Made by a program: the position numbers and the translations under genes. DNA of 64,000 bases from Carboxylicivirga sp. Its GTDB lineage: Bacteria; Bacteroidota; Bacteroidia; Bacteroidales; Marinilabiliaceae. Below, piece after piece: positions 9,545-17,411 of this stretch (positions within the stretch are counted from its first letter, which is position 1; the number at the start of each line of letters is the position of its first letter). A model generated the notes under the pieces. The model was not told where the DNA came from and searched no databases. It worked only from the letters and a program-made list of their open reading frames with translations. The stretch is from contig JAOARW010000053.1 of assembly GCA_025210475.1 (NCBI GenBank), positions 277,113-341,112 of the forward strand, read 5' to 3'.

Positions 9545-10324
9545 ATGTTTCTGATAATGTTAAAAATAGCACTGAATAAATTTTCCAATAAAAGAAGTTT
9601 TAAGACTCTGGTTATAGGCATCAGCCTGCTGTTCTCTTTTGCACTTGTTCATCAGAGTAAGGCGCAGGATCGATTAGAGCTGGGTGGATTCGTTGGTACA
9701 TCGTATTATTTTGGTGACCTGAGTAAAGGATATCCATTCTCCGATCCTCATTTGGCCATCGGTGGCATTGGGCGCTATGTTTTTACCGATCGGATAGCCT
9801 TAAAAGCAATGGCCTTATTCGGCAATATCAGCGGTAGTTATCATGCACAGGATTTGAAGTATCTGGAGTCTTCTGATCAGGATTATGCATTTGATCGAAA
9901 TATTGGGGATGTTTCGGCTCAGGTGGAGTTTAATTTTCGTTCTTACGACCATAAATTTATATCTACAACTAATTTTACGCCATACGTTTCGGTAGGGCTG
10001 GCGACAACTATTTATAACAGAATTGATACAGATTCTGAAAATTCCGAGGGTAAACCAAGTTTTATATTATCTTTGCCGTTCGGTATAGGTGCAAAGTACA
10101 AGATTAACAAATATATTCGGGTTGGAGCCGAATGGACTTTCCGAAAAACATTTGTTGATGACTTGGACTATATTGGGGAAGGAAGTGTTGATCCTTCTGA
10201 CCCTTATGGATTTGGAGAGAGCACTTTTACCCATAATAACGATTGGATATCGTTTGCAGGTGTGTACGTGACAATAAGTATGTTGAAACGGAAAACCAGA
10301 TGTAATGATGGTATAAAAAAATAG
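9545..10324 (+). CDS. DUF6089 family outer membrane beta-barrel protein
   Basis: This 259-residue protein has a signal peptide that ends near SKAQ (about residue 41) and an eight-stranded-barrel-like body (LELGGFVGTSYYFGDL, IAIGGIGRYVFTDRI patterns). It matches the DUF6089 proteins that sit between nadK or pdxJ and uppS in many Bacteroidota. ATGs at 9545 and 9557 are both possible starts; both leave the signal peptide intact. It is likely an outer membrane structural protein with no known activity. Confidence 0.78.
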   Translation: MFLIMLKIALNKFSNKRSFKTLVIGISLLFSFALVHQSKAQDRLELGGFVGTSYYFGDLSKGYPFSDPHLAIGGIGRYVFTDRIALKAMALFGNISGSYHAQDLKYLESSDQDYAFDRNIGDVSAQVEFNFRSYDHKFISTTNFTPYVSVGLATTIYNRIDTDSENSEGKPSFILSLPFGIGAKYKINKYIRVGAEWTFRKTFVDDLDYIGEGSVDPSDPYGFGESTFTHNNDWISFAGVYVTISMLKRKTRCNDGIKK

Positions 10325-10337
10325 ACAGGTTGAAAGT

Positions 10338-11081
10338 ATGTCGTTAAAAGACGAACTGATACAGGATAGACTACCGGCTCACGTTGCAATCATCATGGAT
10401 GGTAATGGTCGTTGGGCTAAAAAGAGGGGCAATTCTCGTGTTTTTGGACATAAGCATGGTGTTACAGCTGTTCGGGAAGTAACCGAAGCAGCAGCCGAAT
10501 TAGGAGTTGGTTATCTGACTCTTTATGCTTTTAGTACCGAAAACTGGAGTCGACCTAAAACAGAAGTTGATGCATTAATGAGTTTGCTTGTTTCGACAAT
10601 TAGTTCCGAAACGGCTACATTAATGAAGAACAACGTTAAACTAAACGCCATTGGCTGTAAAGAATCTTTACCAAAAGGTGTTCAGTCGAAACTCGAAACC
10701 TGCATTGAAAAAACTTCAACAAATACCGGATTAACATTAACCTTGGCACTTAGTTACAGTTCTCGGTGGGAAATTATTGAAGCTGTAAAAAAGGTGGTAC
10801 AGGATGTGAAAGATAATCAATTAGATGTTAGTAAAATTGACGCAGATGTTATATCTGGTAAAATGGCAACTGCCGGCATTCCTGATCCTGAATTAATGAT
10901 CAGAACAAGCGGTGAGCATAGAATAAGTAACTTTTTGCTTTGGCAGTTAGCATATTCTGAGCTATATTTCTGCGACATTTTATGGCCCGACTTTAGGAGA
11001 GATGATTTTTATCGGGCTTTACTTGATTTTCAAGGGCGTGAAAGACGTTTTGGAAAAACAGGTGATCAAATAAAGAAATAA
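10338..11081 (+). CDS. uppS: Undecaprenyl diphosphate synthase (isoprenyl transferase)
   Basis: This cis-prenyltransferase makes the C55 lipid carrier used for peptidoglycan and O-antigen assembly. The 247-residue protein has the conserved IIMDGNGRWAKKRG motif near residue 18 (catalytic Asp), YAFSTENWSRP near residue 66, and the C-terminal RTSGEHRISNFLLWQ and YSELYF motifs. It lies 14 nt after the DUF6089 gene and directly ahead of bamA, coupling wall-lipid and outer membrane biogenesis genes. Confidence 0.96.
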   Translation: MSLKDELIQDRLPAHVAIIMDGNGRWAKKRGNSRVFGHKHGVTAVREVTEAAAELGVGYLTLYAFSTENWSRPKTEVDALMSLLVSTISSETATLMKNNVKLNAIGCKESLPKGVQSKLETCIEKTSTNTGLTLTLALSYSSRWEIIEAVKKVVQDVKDNQLDVSKIDADVISGKMATAGIPDPELMIRTSGEHRISNFLLWQLAYSELYFCDILWPDFRRDDFYRALLDFQGRERRFGKTGDQIKK

Positions 11082-11164
11082 TGGTTTTGCACGATGAGAG
11101 ATAGGTGTGTGAAGATATGGCAAAGCCAAAAACGAACAAACTATTAAATTGCATGGAAGGTAAT

Positions 11165-13768
11165 ATGCGTAATAAGTTATTATTTGTTTTCCTATTTATA
11201 TTATCCATATTAAATATAAACGGACAAACGGCCGAAGTTCCAAATATTTCCTATTCAGGTACACCACGTAAATATATCATTGCGGATATTGAAGTAACCG
11301 GTGTTCAGAATTTGGATCCAAAAATATTAGTGAACATCAGCGGACTAAAAGTCGGGCAGCAAATTACCGTACCTGGTGATGAGGTGTCGGAGGCAATCAG
11401 AAGGTATTGGCAACATGGACTTTTTTCGGATGCTAAAATTAAGGCAAAGAAAATTGAAGGCCGACAGATATATTTAGAGATTTTTCTTCAGGAACGACCA
11501 CGTTTATCTGAAATGTACTTTTCAGGTTTAAAGAAAAATGAAATCGAAACCGTTGAAGAAAAAGTAGCCATGATGAAAGGCTCGCAGGTTACACCTTTTA
11601 TGGTAGCCCGTGCCGAGAAATACATTACTGATTATTTTGTGGGGAAAGGATTTTATAATACTGAAGTAAACATTGTTCAGAAAGATGACCCTTCAAAACC
11701 CAATCATGTAACGCTTGATATCAATGTTGATAAAAAAGATAAAGTTAAAGTTAGCTCCTTAACTTTTGAGGGAAATACCATTTTGACTGACGGTAAGTTA
11801 AACCGTACAATGAAGAAAACGAATCAAAAAGGTAAGCTCCTCAACTTTTTCAGAACTAAAAAATTCGTCGTTGAGAAGTACGAAGAAGATTTAGCGGCAA
11901 TTATTACTAAGTACAACGAACTGGGATACCGCGATGCCCGCATCGTTACTGAAGAAGTAAGTAAAAATATAGAAGACAACACAGTGGATGTAAAACTGGT
12001 TGTTGAAGAAGGTAATAAATACTTCTTTGGTGATATTACCTGGGTTGGTAATACAATTTATCCGTCTGAGTTACTTGATTATGAGTTGCGCATCCAAAAA
12101 GGAGATGTGTTTAATCAAACCTATCTTGACGAACGTTTATTATCCGACGAAGATGCGGTACATAACCTTTATATGGATAAGGGATATCTGTTCTCGAACA
12201 TTTCGCCAGTTGAAACAGGTGTAAGAGGAGATACCATTGATATTGAGATGCGTATCTTCGAAGGACAGCAGGCAACCATTAATAAAGTAATCATTCGGGG
12301 CAACACCAAAACTCACGAGCATGTGGTTCGCAGGGAAGTACGTACCAAGCCTGGGCAGCTCTTTAGCAAATCAGAATTGATTCGTACAGTTCGTGAATTG
12401 GCTCAGTTAGGACATTTCGATCCTGAAAATATTTCTCCTGATGTACAACCAAACCAGGATAATGGAACCGTTGACCTGGTATACCAGCTTGAGGAAAAAG
12501 CTAATGACCAGATTGAATTATCTGGAGGTTGGGGTGCCGGAATGTTTGTAGGTTCATTAGGACTGAAGTTTACCAACTTCTCCATGCGTAACATTTTTAA
12601 TAAAGAAGCCTGGAGACCATTGCCAACTGGTGATGGACAAACTTTAGCATTAAGAGCACAAACGAATGGTAAGTTTTACCAGTCATATAGTTTATCGTTT
12701 ACCGAACCATGGTTGGGTGGTAAAAAACCAAACTCATTAAGTTTTTCTATTTACCATTCTATTCAAACCGGCGTAAGTTCAAATTATTACAATCCTAGAT
12801 ATGGCTACGGTGGTGGTTATGGAGGCTATGGTGGTTACGGCGGCTACGGAGGTGGTTACGGTTACGGAGCGGGAATTACTGATCCGGATGCCATTGACCA
12901 GCATATGAAAATAATGGGAGTGTCGCTTGGTTTTGGTAAACGACTGCGCTGGCCAGACGATTTCTTTTCGCTGTACACAGAGGTAAGTTACCAACGCTAC
13001 GATCTTCTCGACTGGAACTACTTTATTATGCAAAATGGGATTTCGAATAACTTGAACTTTAAAGTTATGTTGAGCCGACGCTCAATCGATAATCCAATTT
13101 ATACACGACACGGTTCTGATTTCTCAGTTGGTTTAGAATTTACTCCACCTTGGTCGAAATTCTCAGATCGTGACTGGTCACAACTTGATCCGAACGACCC
13201 TGACGATCAGGAAGTCTTGTACCAAAAAATCGAATATCATAAGTGGACGTTTAAAGGATCTGTTTTTAAACCGATCGATAATGCCAGTAAACTGGTTGTG
13301 ATGGGTAAGATGGAAATGGGTTTCCTTGGTTACTATAATAAACACCTTCAGAGTCCGTTTGAGAAATTTGTTTTAGGAGGAGACGGAATGTCGGGCTTCA
13401 GTATGTACGGTAGTGAAACCATTGGGCTTCGCGGATATGAAAATTCATCACTAACTCCTTATAATGCAAGAGGATCGTATGATGGTAATATCTATAACAA
13501 GCTGACCATGGAGGTGAGGTATCCGTTGGCATTACAGCCCTCGGCAACAGTATTCGCCCTGGCCTTCCTGGAAGCGGGTAATGCCTGGAGCCAATATGAA
13601 AACTATAATCCATTCGAGTTGAAACGATCTGCTGGAGTTGGTCTGCGTATCTTCTTGCCAATCTTCGGATTGATGGGTATCGATTGGGGATATGGATTCG
13701 ATGAAAGTTTATACCGAAGCAATGCCGGTGGCAGTCAATTCCACTTTGTAATAGGTCAAAGCTTCTAA
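11165..13768 (+). CDS. bamA: Outer membrane protein assembly factor BamA
   Basis: BamA inserts beta-barrel proteins into the outer membrane. Starting at the ATG at 11165 gives a proper signal peptide (MRNKLLFVFLFILSILNINGQ); the frame is open 20 codons further upstream, but those residues would precede the signal. A purine-rich GGAAGG lies 4 nt before this ATG. Five POTRA-like repeats occupy roughly residues 35-410, followed by an Omp85 barrel ending in QSF with a C-terminal Phe. An unusual Gly/Tyr-rich insert (DNA 12800-12870) interrupts the barrel. uppS is upstream and the Skp-like chaperone genes follow. Confidence 0.95.
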   Translation: MRNKLLFVFLFILSILNINGQTAEVPNISYSGTPRKYIIADIEVTGVQNLDPKILVNISGLKVGQQITVPGDEVSEAIRRYWQHGLFSDAKIKAKKIEGRQIYLEIFLQERPRLSEMYFSGLKKNEIETVEEKVAMMKGSQVTPFMVARAEKYITDYFVGKGFYNTEVNIVQKDDPSKPNHVTLDINVDKKDKVKVSSLTFEGNTILTDGKLNRTMKKTNQKGKLLNFFRTKKFVVEKYEEDLAAIITKYNELGYRDARIVTEEVSKNIEDNTVDVKLVVEEGNKYFFGDITWVGNTIYPSELLDYELRIQKGDVFNQTYLDERLLSDEDAVHNLYMDKGYLFSNISPVETGVRGDTIDIEMRIFEGQQATINKVIIRGNTKTHEHVVRREVRTKPGQLFSKSELIRTVRELAQLGHFDPENISPDVQPNQDNGTVDLVYQLEEKANDQIELSGGWGAGMFVGSLGLKFTNFSMRNIFNKEAWRPLPTGDGQTLALRAQTNGKFYQSYSLSFTEPWLGGKKPNSLSFSIYHSIQTGVSSNYYNPRYGYGGGYGGYGGYGGYGGGYGYGAGITDPDAIDQHMKIMGVSLGFGKRLRWPDDFFSLYTEVSYQRYDLLDWNYFIMQNGISNNLNFKVMLSRRSIDNPIYTRHGSDFSVGLEFTPPWSKFSDRDWSQLDPNDPDDQEVLYQKIEYHKWTFKGSVFKPIDNASKLVVMGKMEMGFLGYYNKHLQSPFEKFVLGGDGMSGFSMYGSETIGLRGYENSSLTPYNARGSYDGNIYNKLTMEVRYPLALQPSATVFALAFLEAGNAWSQYENYNPFELKRSAGVGLRIFLPIFGLMGIDWGYGFDESLYRSNAGGSQFHFVIGQSF

Positions 13769-13833
13769 TAGACAATGAGTTAATTGTTTGGTTTGATTTT
13801 TGTTAAGATAAGGTGTACTTAAAAATTTAAGCT

Positions 13834-14346
13834 ATGAGAAATATCGTATTATTATCATTGTTATTTATTGGGCAACTGGCTTTTGCTCAGAAGTATGCCT
13901 TTGTTGATTCAGAATATATATTGCGCAATGTACCTGCATACGAAGCAGCCAATGAGCAATTGTCGCAATTATCTACAAAATGGCAAACAGAAGTTGAACA
14001 ACGCTTTGAAGAAATATCTCAGTTGTATAAAAATTACCAAGCTGAGAATGTATTTTTATCAAACGAGATGAAAGTAAAGCGTGAGAATGAAATTGTTGAG
14101 AAGGAAAAGCAAGCCAAGCAATTACAGCAGAACTACTTTGGGCAAAATGGCGAATTGTTTAAACGACGCGAAGCCTTGGTAAAACCCATTCAAGACGAAA
14201 TATACAATGCCATTGCAGATATAGCAGCTGAAAATAATATAGCCGCTGTCTTTGATAAAGCATCCGGTATGGGTATCATGTTTGTTGACACAAAATATGA
14301 TATAAGTGATGATGTTTTGGTGGAATTAGGATATAAAAGTGAATAA
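13834..14346 (+). CDS. OmpH/Skp family periplasmic chaperone, copy 1
   Basis: This 170-residue Skp-like protein has a signal peptide (cleavage after about FAQ, residue 18) and a long central coiled-coil rich in Gln, Glu and Lys (residues 40-115). The flanking beta segments (YAFVDSEYIL, NIAAVFDKASG) form the trimer body. Skp/OmpH proteins hold unfolded outer membrane proteins in the periplasm and deliver them to BAM. It follows bamA by 65 nt and is the first of three tandem paralogues. Confidence 0.92.
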   Translation: MRNIVLLSLLFIGQLAFAQKYAFVDSEYILRNVPAYEAANEQLSQLSTKWQTEVEQRFEEISQLYKNYQAENVFLSNEMKVKRENEIVEKEKQAKQLQQNYFGQNGELFKRREALVKPIQDEIYNAIADIAAENNIAAVFDKASGMGIMFVDTKYDISDDVLVELGYKSE

Positions 14347-14374
14347 CTAATAACTCATATATGAAACGATCAGG

Positions 14375-14415
14375 TAAATTTTATTATCCAATTTTAAAAA
14401 GGATGGTAAAATTTA
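14375..14415 (+). repeat. Intercistronic hairpin between ompH copies 1 and 2
   Basis: Arms TAAATTTTA (14375-14383) and TAAAATTTA (14407-14415) are perfect inverted repeats, with an additional TCC/GGA pairing inside. There is no long T run after it, so it is more likely an mRNA processing or stability element, or a weak attenuator, than a full terminator. Confidence 0.5.
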
Positions 14416-14456
14416 TTTGAGAGTTACATATGACCTTTGAAAATAAATTTAATCGT

Positions 14457-14969
14457 ATGAAAATTTACTACACGCTGTTAGCATTTATATTATTGGCAAT
14501 AGGGTCAGTAAGCGCTCAGCAACCAATGAAATTTGGTCATATCAACAGTGCAGAAATTTTACAGGCCATGCCTGAATTAAAGGCTGTTGAGACGGAATTG
14601 GAGGCTGAGTTTGATAAAAAAGAGGCGCAACTCCTAGCCATGCAGGAAGAGTTGAAGAATAAACAACAAGCATACCAAGCCGAAGCACAAACGCTTAGTG
14701 CTGAAGAAAGAACTGCAAAGGAAACTGAACTAATGGAATTGAATCAGAAGGTTCAGAACTATTACATGCTTTCGCAACAACAAATCCAGGCCAAACAAAA
14801 TGAATTGCAAGCACCGATCGTGCAGAAATTAAAGGCAGCAATTCAGGAAGTTGGTGATGAGGAAGGTTTTTTATATATCTTTGAAATGACAAGCCGTGTG
14901 CCTGTTTTTGCATCGGATAAGAGCATCGATGTAGGTCCACTTGTTAAAGCTAAATTAGGAATTCAGTAA
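14457..14969 (+). CDS. OmpH/Skp family periplasmic chaperone, copy 2
   Basis: From the ATG at 14457 the protein is 170 residues. It has a signal peptide ending near VSAQ, a KFGHINSAEIL opening strand, and a Glu/Gln-rich coiled-coil across the middle (about residues 40-115). The closing segment is GFLYIFEMTSRVP followed by DVGPLVKAKLG. An upstream ATG at 14430 would add nine residues before the signal and is not favoured. The C-terminal half is close to copy 3, showing a recent duplication within the cluster. Confidence 0.9.
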   Translation: MKIYYTLLAFILLAIGSVSAQQPMKFGHINSAEILQAMPELKAVETELEAEFDKKEAQLLAMQEELKNKQQAYQAEAQTLSAEERTAKETELMELNQKVQNYYMLSQQQIQAKQNELQAPIVQKLKAAIQEVGDEEGFLYIFEMTSRVPVFASDKSIDVGPLVKAKLGIQ

Positions 14970-14993
14970 TAAACGAATATAAAGCAATTAGAT

Positions 14994-15506
14994 ATGAAGT
15001 TTTTAAAAATATTAGTTGTATTAACAGCCTTCGCTTTTATTGGAAAAGTTGAAGCACAGGATTTAAAGTTCGGTCATGTTAATATTACCGAATTGGTTAG
15101 TCAGTTACCAGATAAAATTAACGCCGATAAAGAACTTCAGGCAGAAGCTACTAAATTACAGGAGCAACTTCAGGTAATGGAGCAGGATTTGGCTAAAAAG
15201 TATGAAGAGTACATGGCACAGCGTGATACTTTACCTGACTTAATTCGTGCCACAAAAGAAAAAGAAATTCAGGATTATCAGCAGCGTATGCAGCAGTATA
15301 GCCAAATGGCTCAACAGTCATTAGGTCAAAAAGAACAGCAATTATTACAACCAATCATCACTAAAGTTCAAAAGGCTATTGATGAAGTTGGACAAGAGCA
15401 AGGGCTGATTTACATCTTCGATATCAGCACACAGGTTGTTGTTTATCACTCAGACAAGAGCGTAGATTGTGCACCATTAGTAAAAGCTAAATTGGGCGCA
15501 CAATAA
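14994..15506 (+). CDS. OmpH/Skp family periplasmic chaperone, copy 3
   Basis: This 170-residue paralogue starts 24 nt after copy 2. The signal peptide ends near VEAQ, then LKFGHVNITELVSQLP, a glutamine-rich coiled-coil (about residues 40-115) and the C-terminal segments GLIYIFDISTQVV and PLVKAKLGAQ. It shares more with copy 2 than with copy 1. A strong terminator follows, so the envelope cluster probably ends here. Confidence 0.92.
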   Translation: MKFLKILVVLTAFAFIGKVEAQDLKFGHVNITELVSQLPDKINADKELQAEATKLQEQLQVMEQDLAKKYEEYMAQRDTLPDLIRATKEKEIQDYQQRMQQYSQMAQQSLGQKEQQLLQPIITKVQKAIDEVGQEQGLIYIFDISTQVVVYHSDKSVDCAPLVKAKLGAQ

Positions 15507-15528
15507 AACACGAAAAATATTTTTCTTA

Positions 15529-15560
15529 AGCGGGTGACTAATTTTAGTCACCCGCTTTTG
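15529..15560 (+). terminator. Strong rho-independent terminator after ompH cluster
   Basis: A perfect 12-bp stem (15529-15540 with 15545-15556) closed by a 4-nt loop is followed by TTTT. It separates the bamA-ompH transcript from murI. Confidence 0.9.
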
Positions 15561-15647
15561 TATATTTAGTGTTTAATAAACTTTTTTTGATTGACTTTAC
15601 CTGCTATGCAAAGTAAGTGTGGATGTCGATATAAGAACTAAATTATA

Positions 15648-16472
15648 ATGAAGAAAGCCGGACCAATAGCTGTTTTTGACTCTGGATATGGTGGATTAAC
15701 GGTGTTAAACAAAATTATTCAACACTTACCCCAGTACGATTACATTTATCTTGGTGATAATGCGCGAACACCATATGGCACGAGGTCGTTTGAGGTAGTT
15801 TATGAGTACACACTCGAAGCGGTAAGGAAATTGTTCCAAATGGGCGCCCATATGGTAATTTTGGCCTGTAATACGGCTTCGGCGAAAGCGCTGCGAAATA
15901 TTCAACAGAAGGATTTGGCCGGGATTGATCCTAACAGGCGTGTTTTAGGTGTAATTCGACCAAGTGTGGAAGCCGTGGAAGCTATCAGTAACACCAAGCA
16001 TGTTGGTATATTGGGCACAATTGGTACAGTGCAATCCGAATCTTATCCAATCGAAATTAATAAGTTATATCCAACCATTAAGGTGACCCAGGAGGCATGC
16101 CCAATGTGGGTGCCATTGGTTGAAAATAACGAATTTTTAAAAGGTGGGGCCGACTATTTTGTGAAACAGCACATTGATGATCTGCTGAATCGTGATCCCG
16201 AAATTGACACGATTGTTTTGGGATGCACGCACTATCCTTTATTAATCGATAAGATAAAGGCGTATTTACCTGAAGGTATCGCAATTGTTGAGCAGGGCGA
16301 TATTGTAGGTGAGAGTTTAAAGGATTACCTGAGACGACATCCGGAGATGAATGAGAAATGCTCTAAAAATGGAAGTGTCAAATTCTATACAACCGAACAG
16401 GTAGCAAAGTTTAAACAAACAGCCGGTATATTCTTTAAAGGCGAGCTTAATCTCGAACACATCGTATTGTAA
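15648..16472 (+). CDS. murI: Glutamate racemase
   Basis: This enzyme interconverts L- and D-glutamate and supplies D-Glu for peptidoglycan. The 274-residue protein has the N-terminal FDSGYGGLTVL motif, the first catalytic cysteine in ACNTAS near residue 75 and the second in GCTHYPLL near residue 190. It is preceded by the ompH terminator, so it probably has its own promoter in 15561-15647. A short inverted repeat directly follows the stop codon. Confidence 0.95.
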   Translation: MKKAGPIAVFDSGYGGLTVLNKIIQHLPQYDYIYLGDNARTPYGTRSFEVVYEYTLEAVRKLFQMGAHMVILACNTASAKALRNIQQKDLAGIDPNRRVLGVIRPSVEAVEAISNTKHVGILGTIGTVQSESYPIEINKLYPTIKVTQEACPMWVPLVENNEFLKGGADYFVKQHIDDLLNRDPEIDTIVLGCTHYPLLIDKIKAYLPEGIAIVEQGDIVGESLKDYLRRHPEMNEKCSKNGSVKFYTTEQVAKFKQTAGIFFKGELNLEHIVL

Positions 16473-16473
16473 A

Positions 16474-16503
16474 GCTATCAGCCATTGATTAACAGCTGAT
16501 AGC
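16474..16503. repeat. Heptad-type inverted repeat, probable bidirectional terminator
   Basis: Arms GCTATCAGC (16474-16482) and GCTGATAGC (16495-16503) are perfectly complementary with a 12-nt loop. The sequence reads as 7-nt units of the AGCTATC/AGCCATT type, the same family that precedes several trp and his genes in this window. It lies between convergent murI and the gamma carbonic anhydrase gene and may terminate both. Confidence 0.65.
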
Positions 16504-16510
16504 CTTATAA

Positions 16511-17041
16511 TTATTTTTCTTCACCATCTTCTTTAAACCAGCCGGCATACATCAGGTAATTGTTGGCAATTTTTTGCACCATTTCTCGTGATTGTTCCGG
16601 TTCTATGTCTTTCACTTTTTTAGCAGGAACACCCGCATAGATACTATTGGGTTCTACAATGGTTCCCGTCAGAACAAGTGAATTGGCAGCGATAATTGAG
16701 TTACTCCCGATTACGGCATGATCCAGCACAGTAGCGCCTATACCAATCAGAACATTATCTTCAATTTTTGCCCCATGAATGGTTACATTATGACCAATGG
16801 AAACATTGTCGCCAATTTCAACCACCGATTTCTGATATAAAGTGTGCAGTACCGAACCATCCTGAATGTTTACCTTGTTGCCAATGCGAATGGAATTAAC
16901 GTCGCCCCTTAAAACGGCATTAAACCAAATACTGCAGTCATTTCCAATTTCAACATCACCAATGATGGTTGCATTCTCTGCTAAATATGCATTCGTACCA
17001 ATTTTTGGAGTAAATCCCCTAACTGTTTTAATTAGTGCCAT
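16511..17041 (-). CDS. Gamma carbonic anhydrase family protein
   Basis: This 176-residue left-handed beta-helix protein of the YrdA/PaaY/gamma-CA family has hexapeptide repeats through residues 15-135 (for example ATIIGDVEIGNDCSIWFN, VEIGDNVSIGHNVTIHG). The conserved metal-binding histidines appear in VLHTLY, IGHNVTIHG and related positions. The C-terminal helix (EPEQSREMVQKIANNY) is typical. It may hydrate CO2 or act on an acyl substrate; activity varies in the family. It is transcribed from the 17.1-kb intergenic region. Confidence 0.88.
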   Translation of the reverse strand: MALIKTVRGFTPKIGTNAYLAENATIIGDVEIGNDCSIWFNAVLRGDVNSIRIGNKVNIQDGSVLHTLYQKSVVEIGDNVSIGHNVTIHGAKIEDNVLIGIGATVLDHAVIGSNSIIAANSLVLTGTIVEPNSIYAGVPAKKVKDIEPEQSREMVQKIANNYLMYAGWFKEDGEEK

Positions 17042-17128
17042 GTATTGATTTGTTATTTAATTGTGTCGATATTTATACAAGAGAGAAAGCAAAAGAATGT
17101 TTAAGCATCACCTCTTTTAATAATGTTG

Positions 17129-17169
17129 CAAATGTACAATCATCGTTGGAAAGTTGATCAATCAACTTT
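17129..17169 (-). promoter_or_regulatory. Promoter with embedded palindrome for gamma-CA gene
   Basis: On the minus strand a perfect -7 element TACATTTG lies at 17129-17136, and a TTG (17159-17161) lies 22 nt upstream as -33. The -33 region is inside an inverted repeat with 9-bp arms AAAGTTGAT and ATCAACTTT (17150-17169) and a 2-nt centre. This is a reasonable operator for a dimeric regulator. The rest of the 370-base gap up to korA holds no ORF. Confidence 0.5.
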
Positions 17170-17344
17170 GTTAATGTATCTGATAAAATTAATGCATTAA
17201 AAAAGAACTGATAAAATGTGTTGTATAACACAAGGTGTATATGGGTTGAACATGACAAATGTCAACAAGTCGATTTGGTCATATCTCTACCTTTACTCCG
17301 TATTTCAGAGGAAATTAATGTCGTGGCTAACAAGCTTTATTACA

Positions 17345-17376
17345 TTGATTTCCTTTTTATTGATTGCTTAACTTTG
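17345..17376 (+). promoter_or_regulatory. korAB promoter
   Basis: TTG at 17345-17347 and TAACTTTG at 17369-17376 match the Bacteroidota -33/-7 pattern with a 21-nt spacer. The 5' untranslated region would be about 30 nt. Confidence 0.6.
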
Positions 17377-17411
17377 TTTTAATATAGATACAAATAAGAA
17401 CCTTATCAATC

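Noticed and set aside
13398..13775. Minus-strand ORF of 125 codons inside bamA
   Set aside because: It is antisense to conserved BamA barrel sequence and resembles no family.
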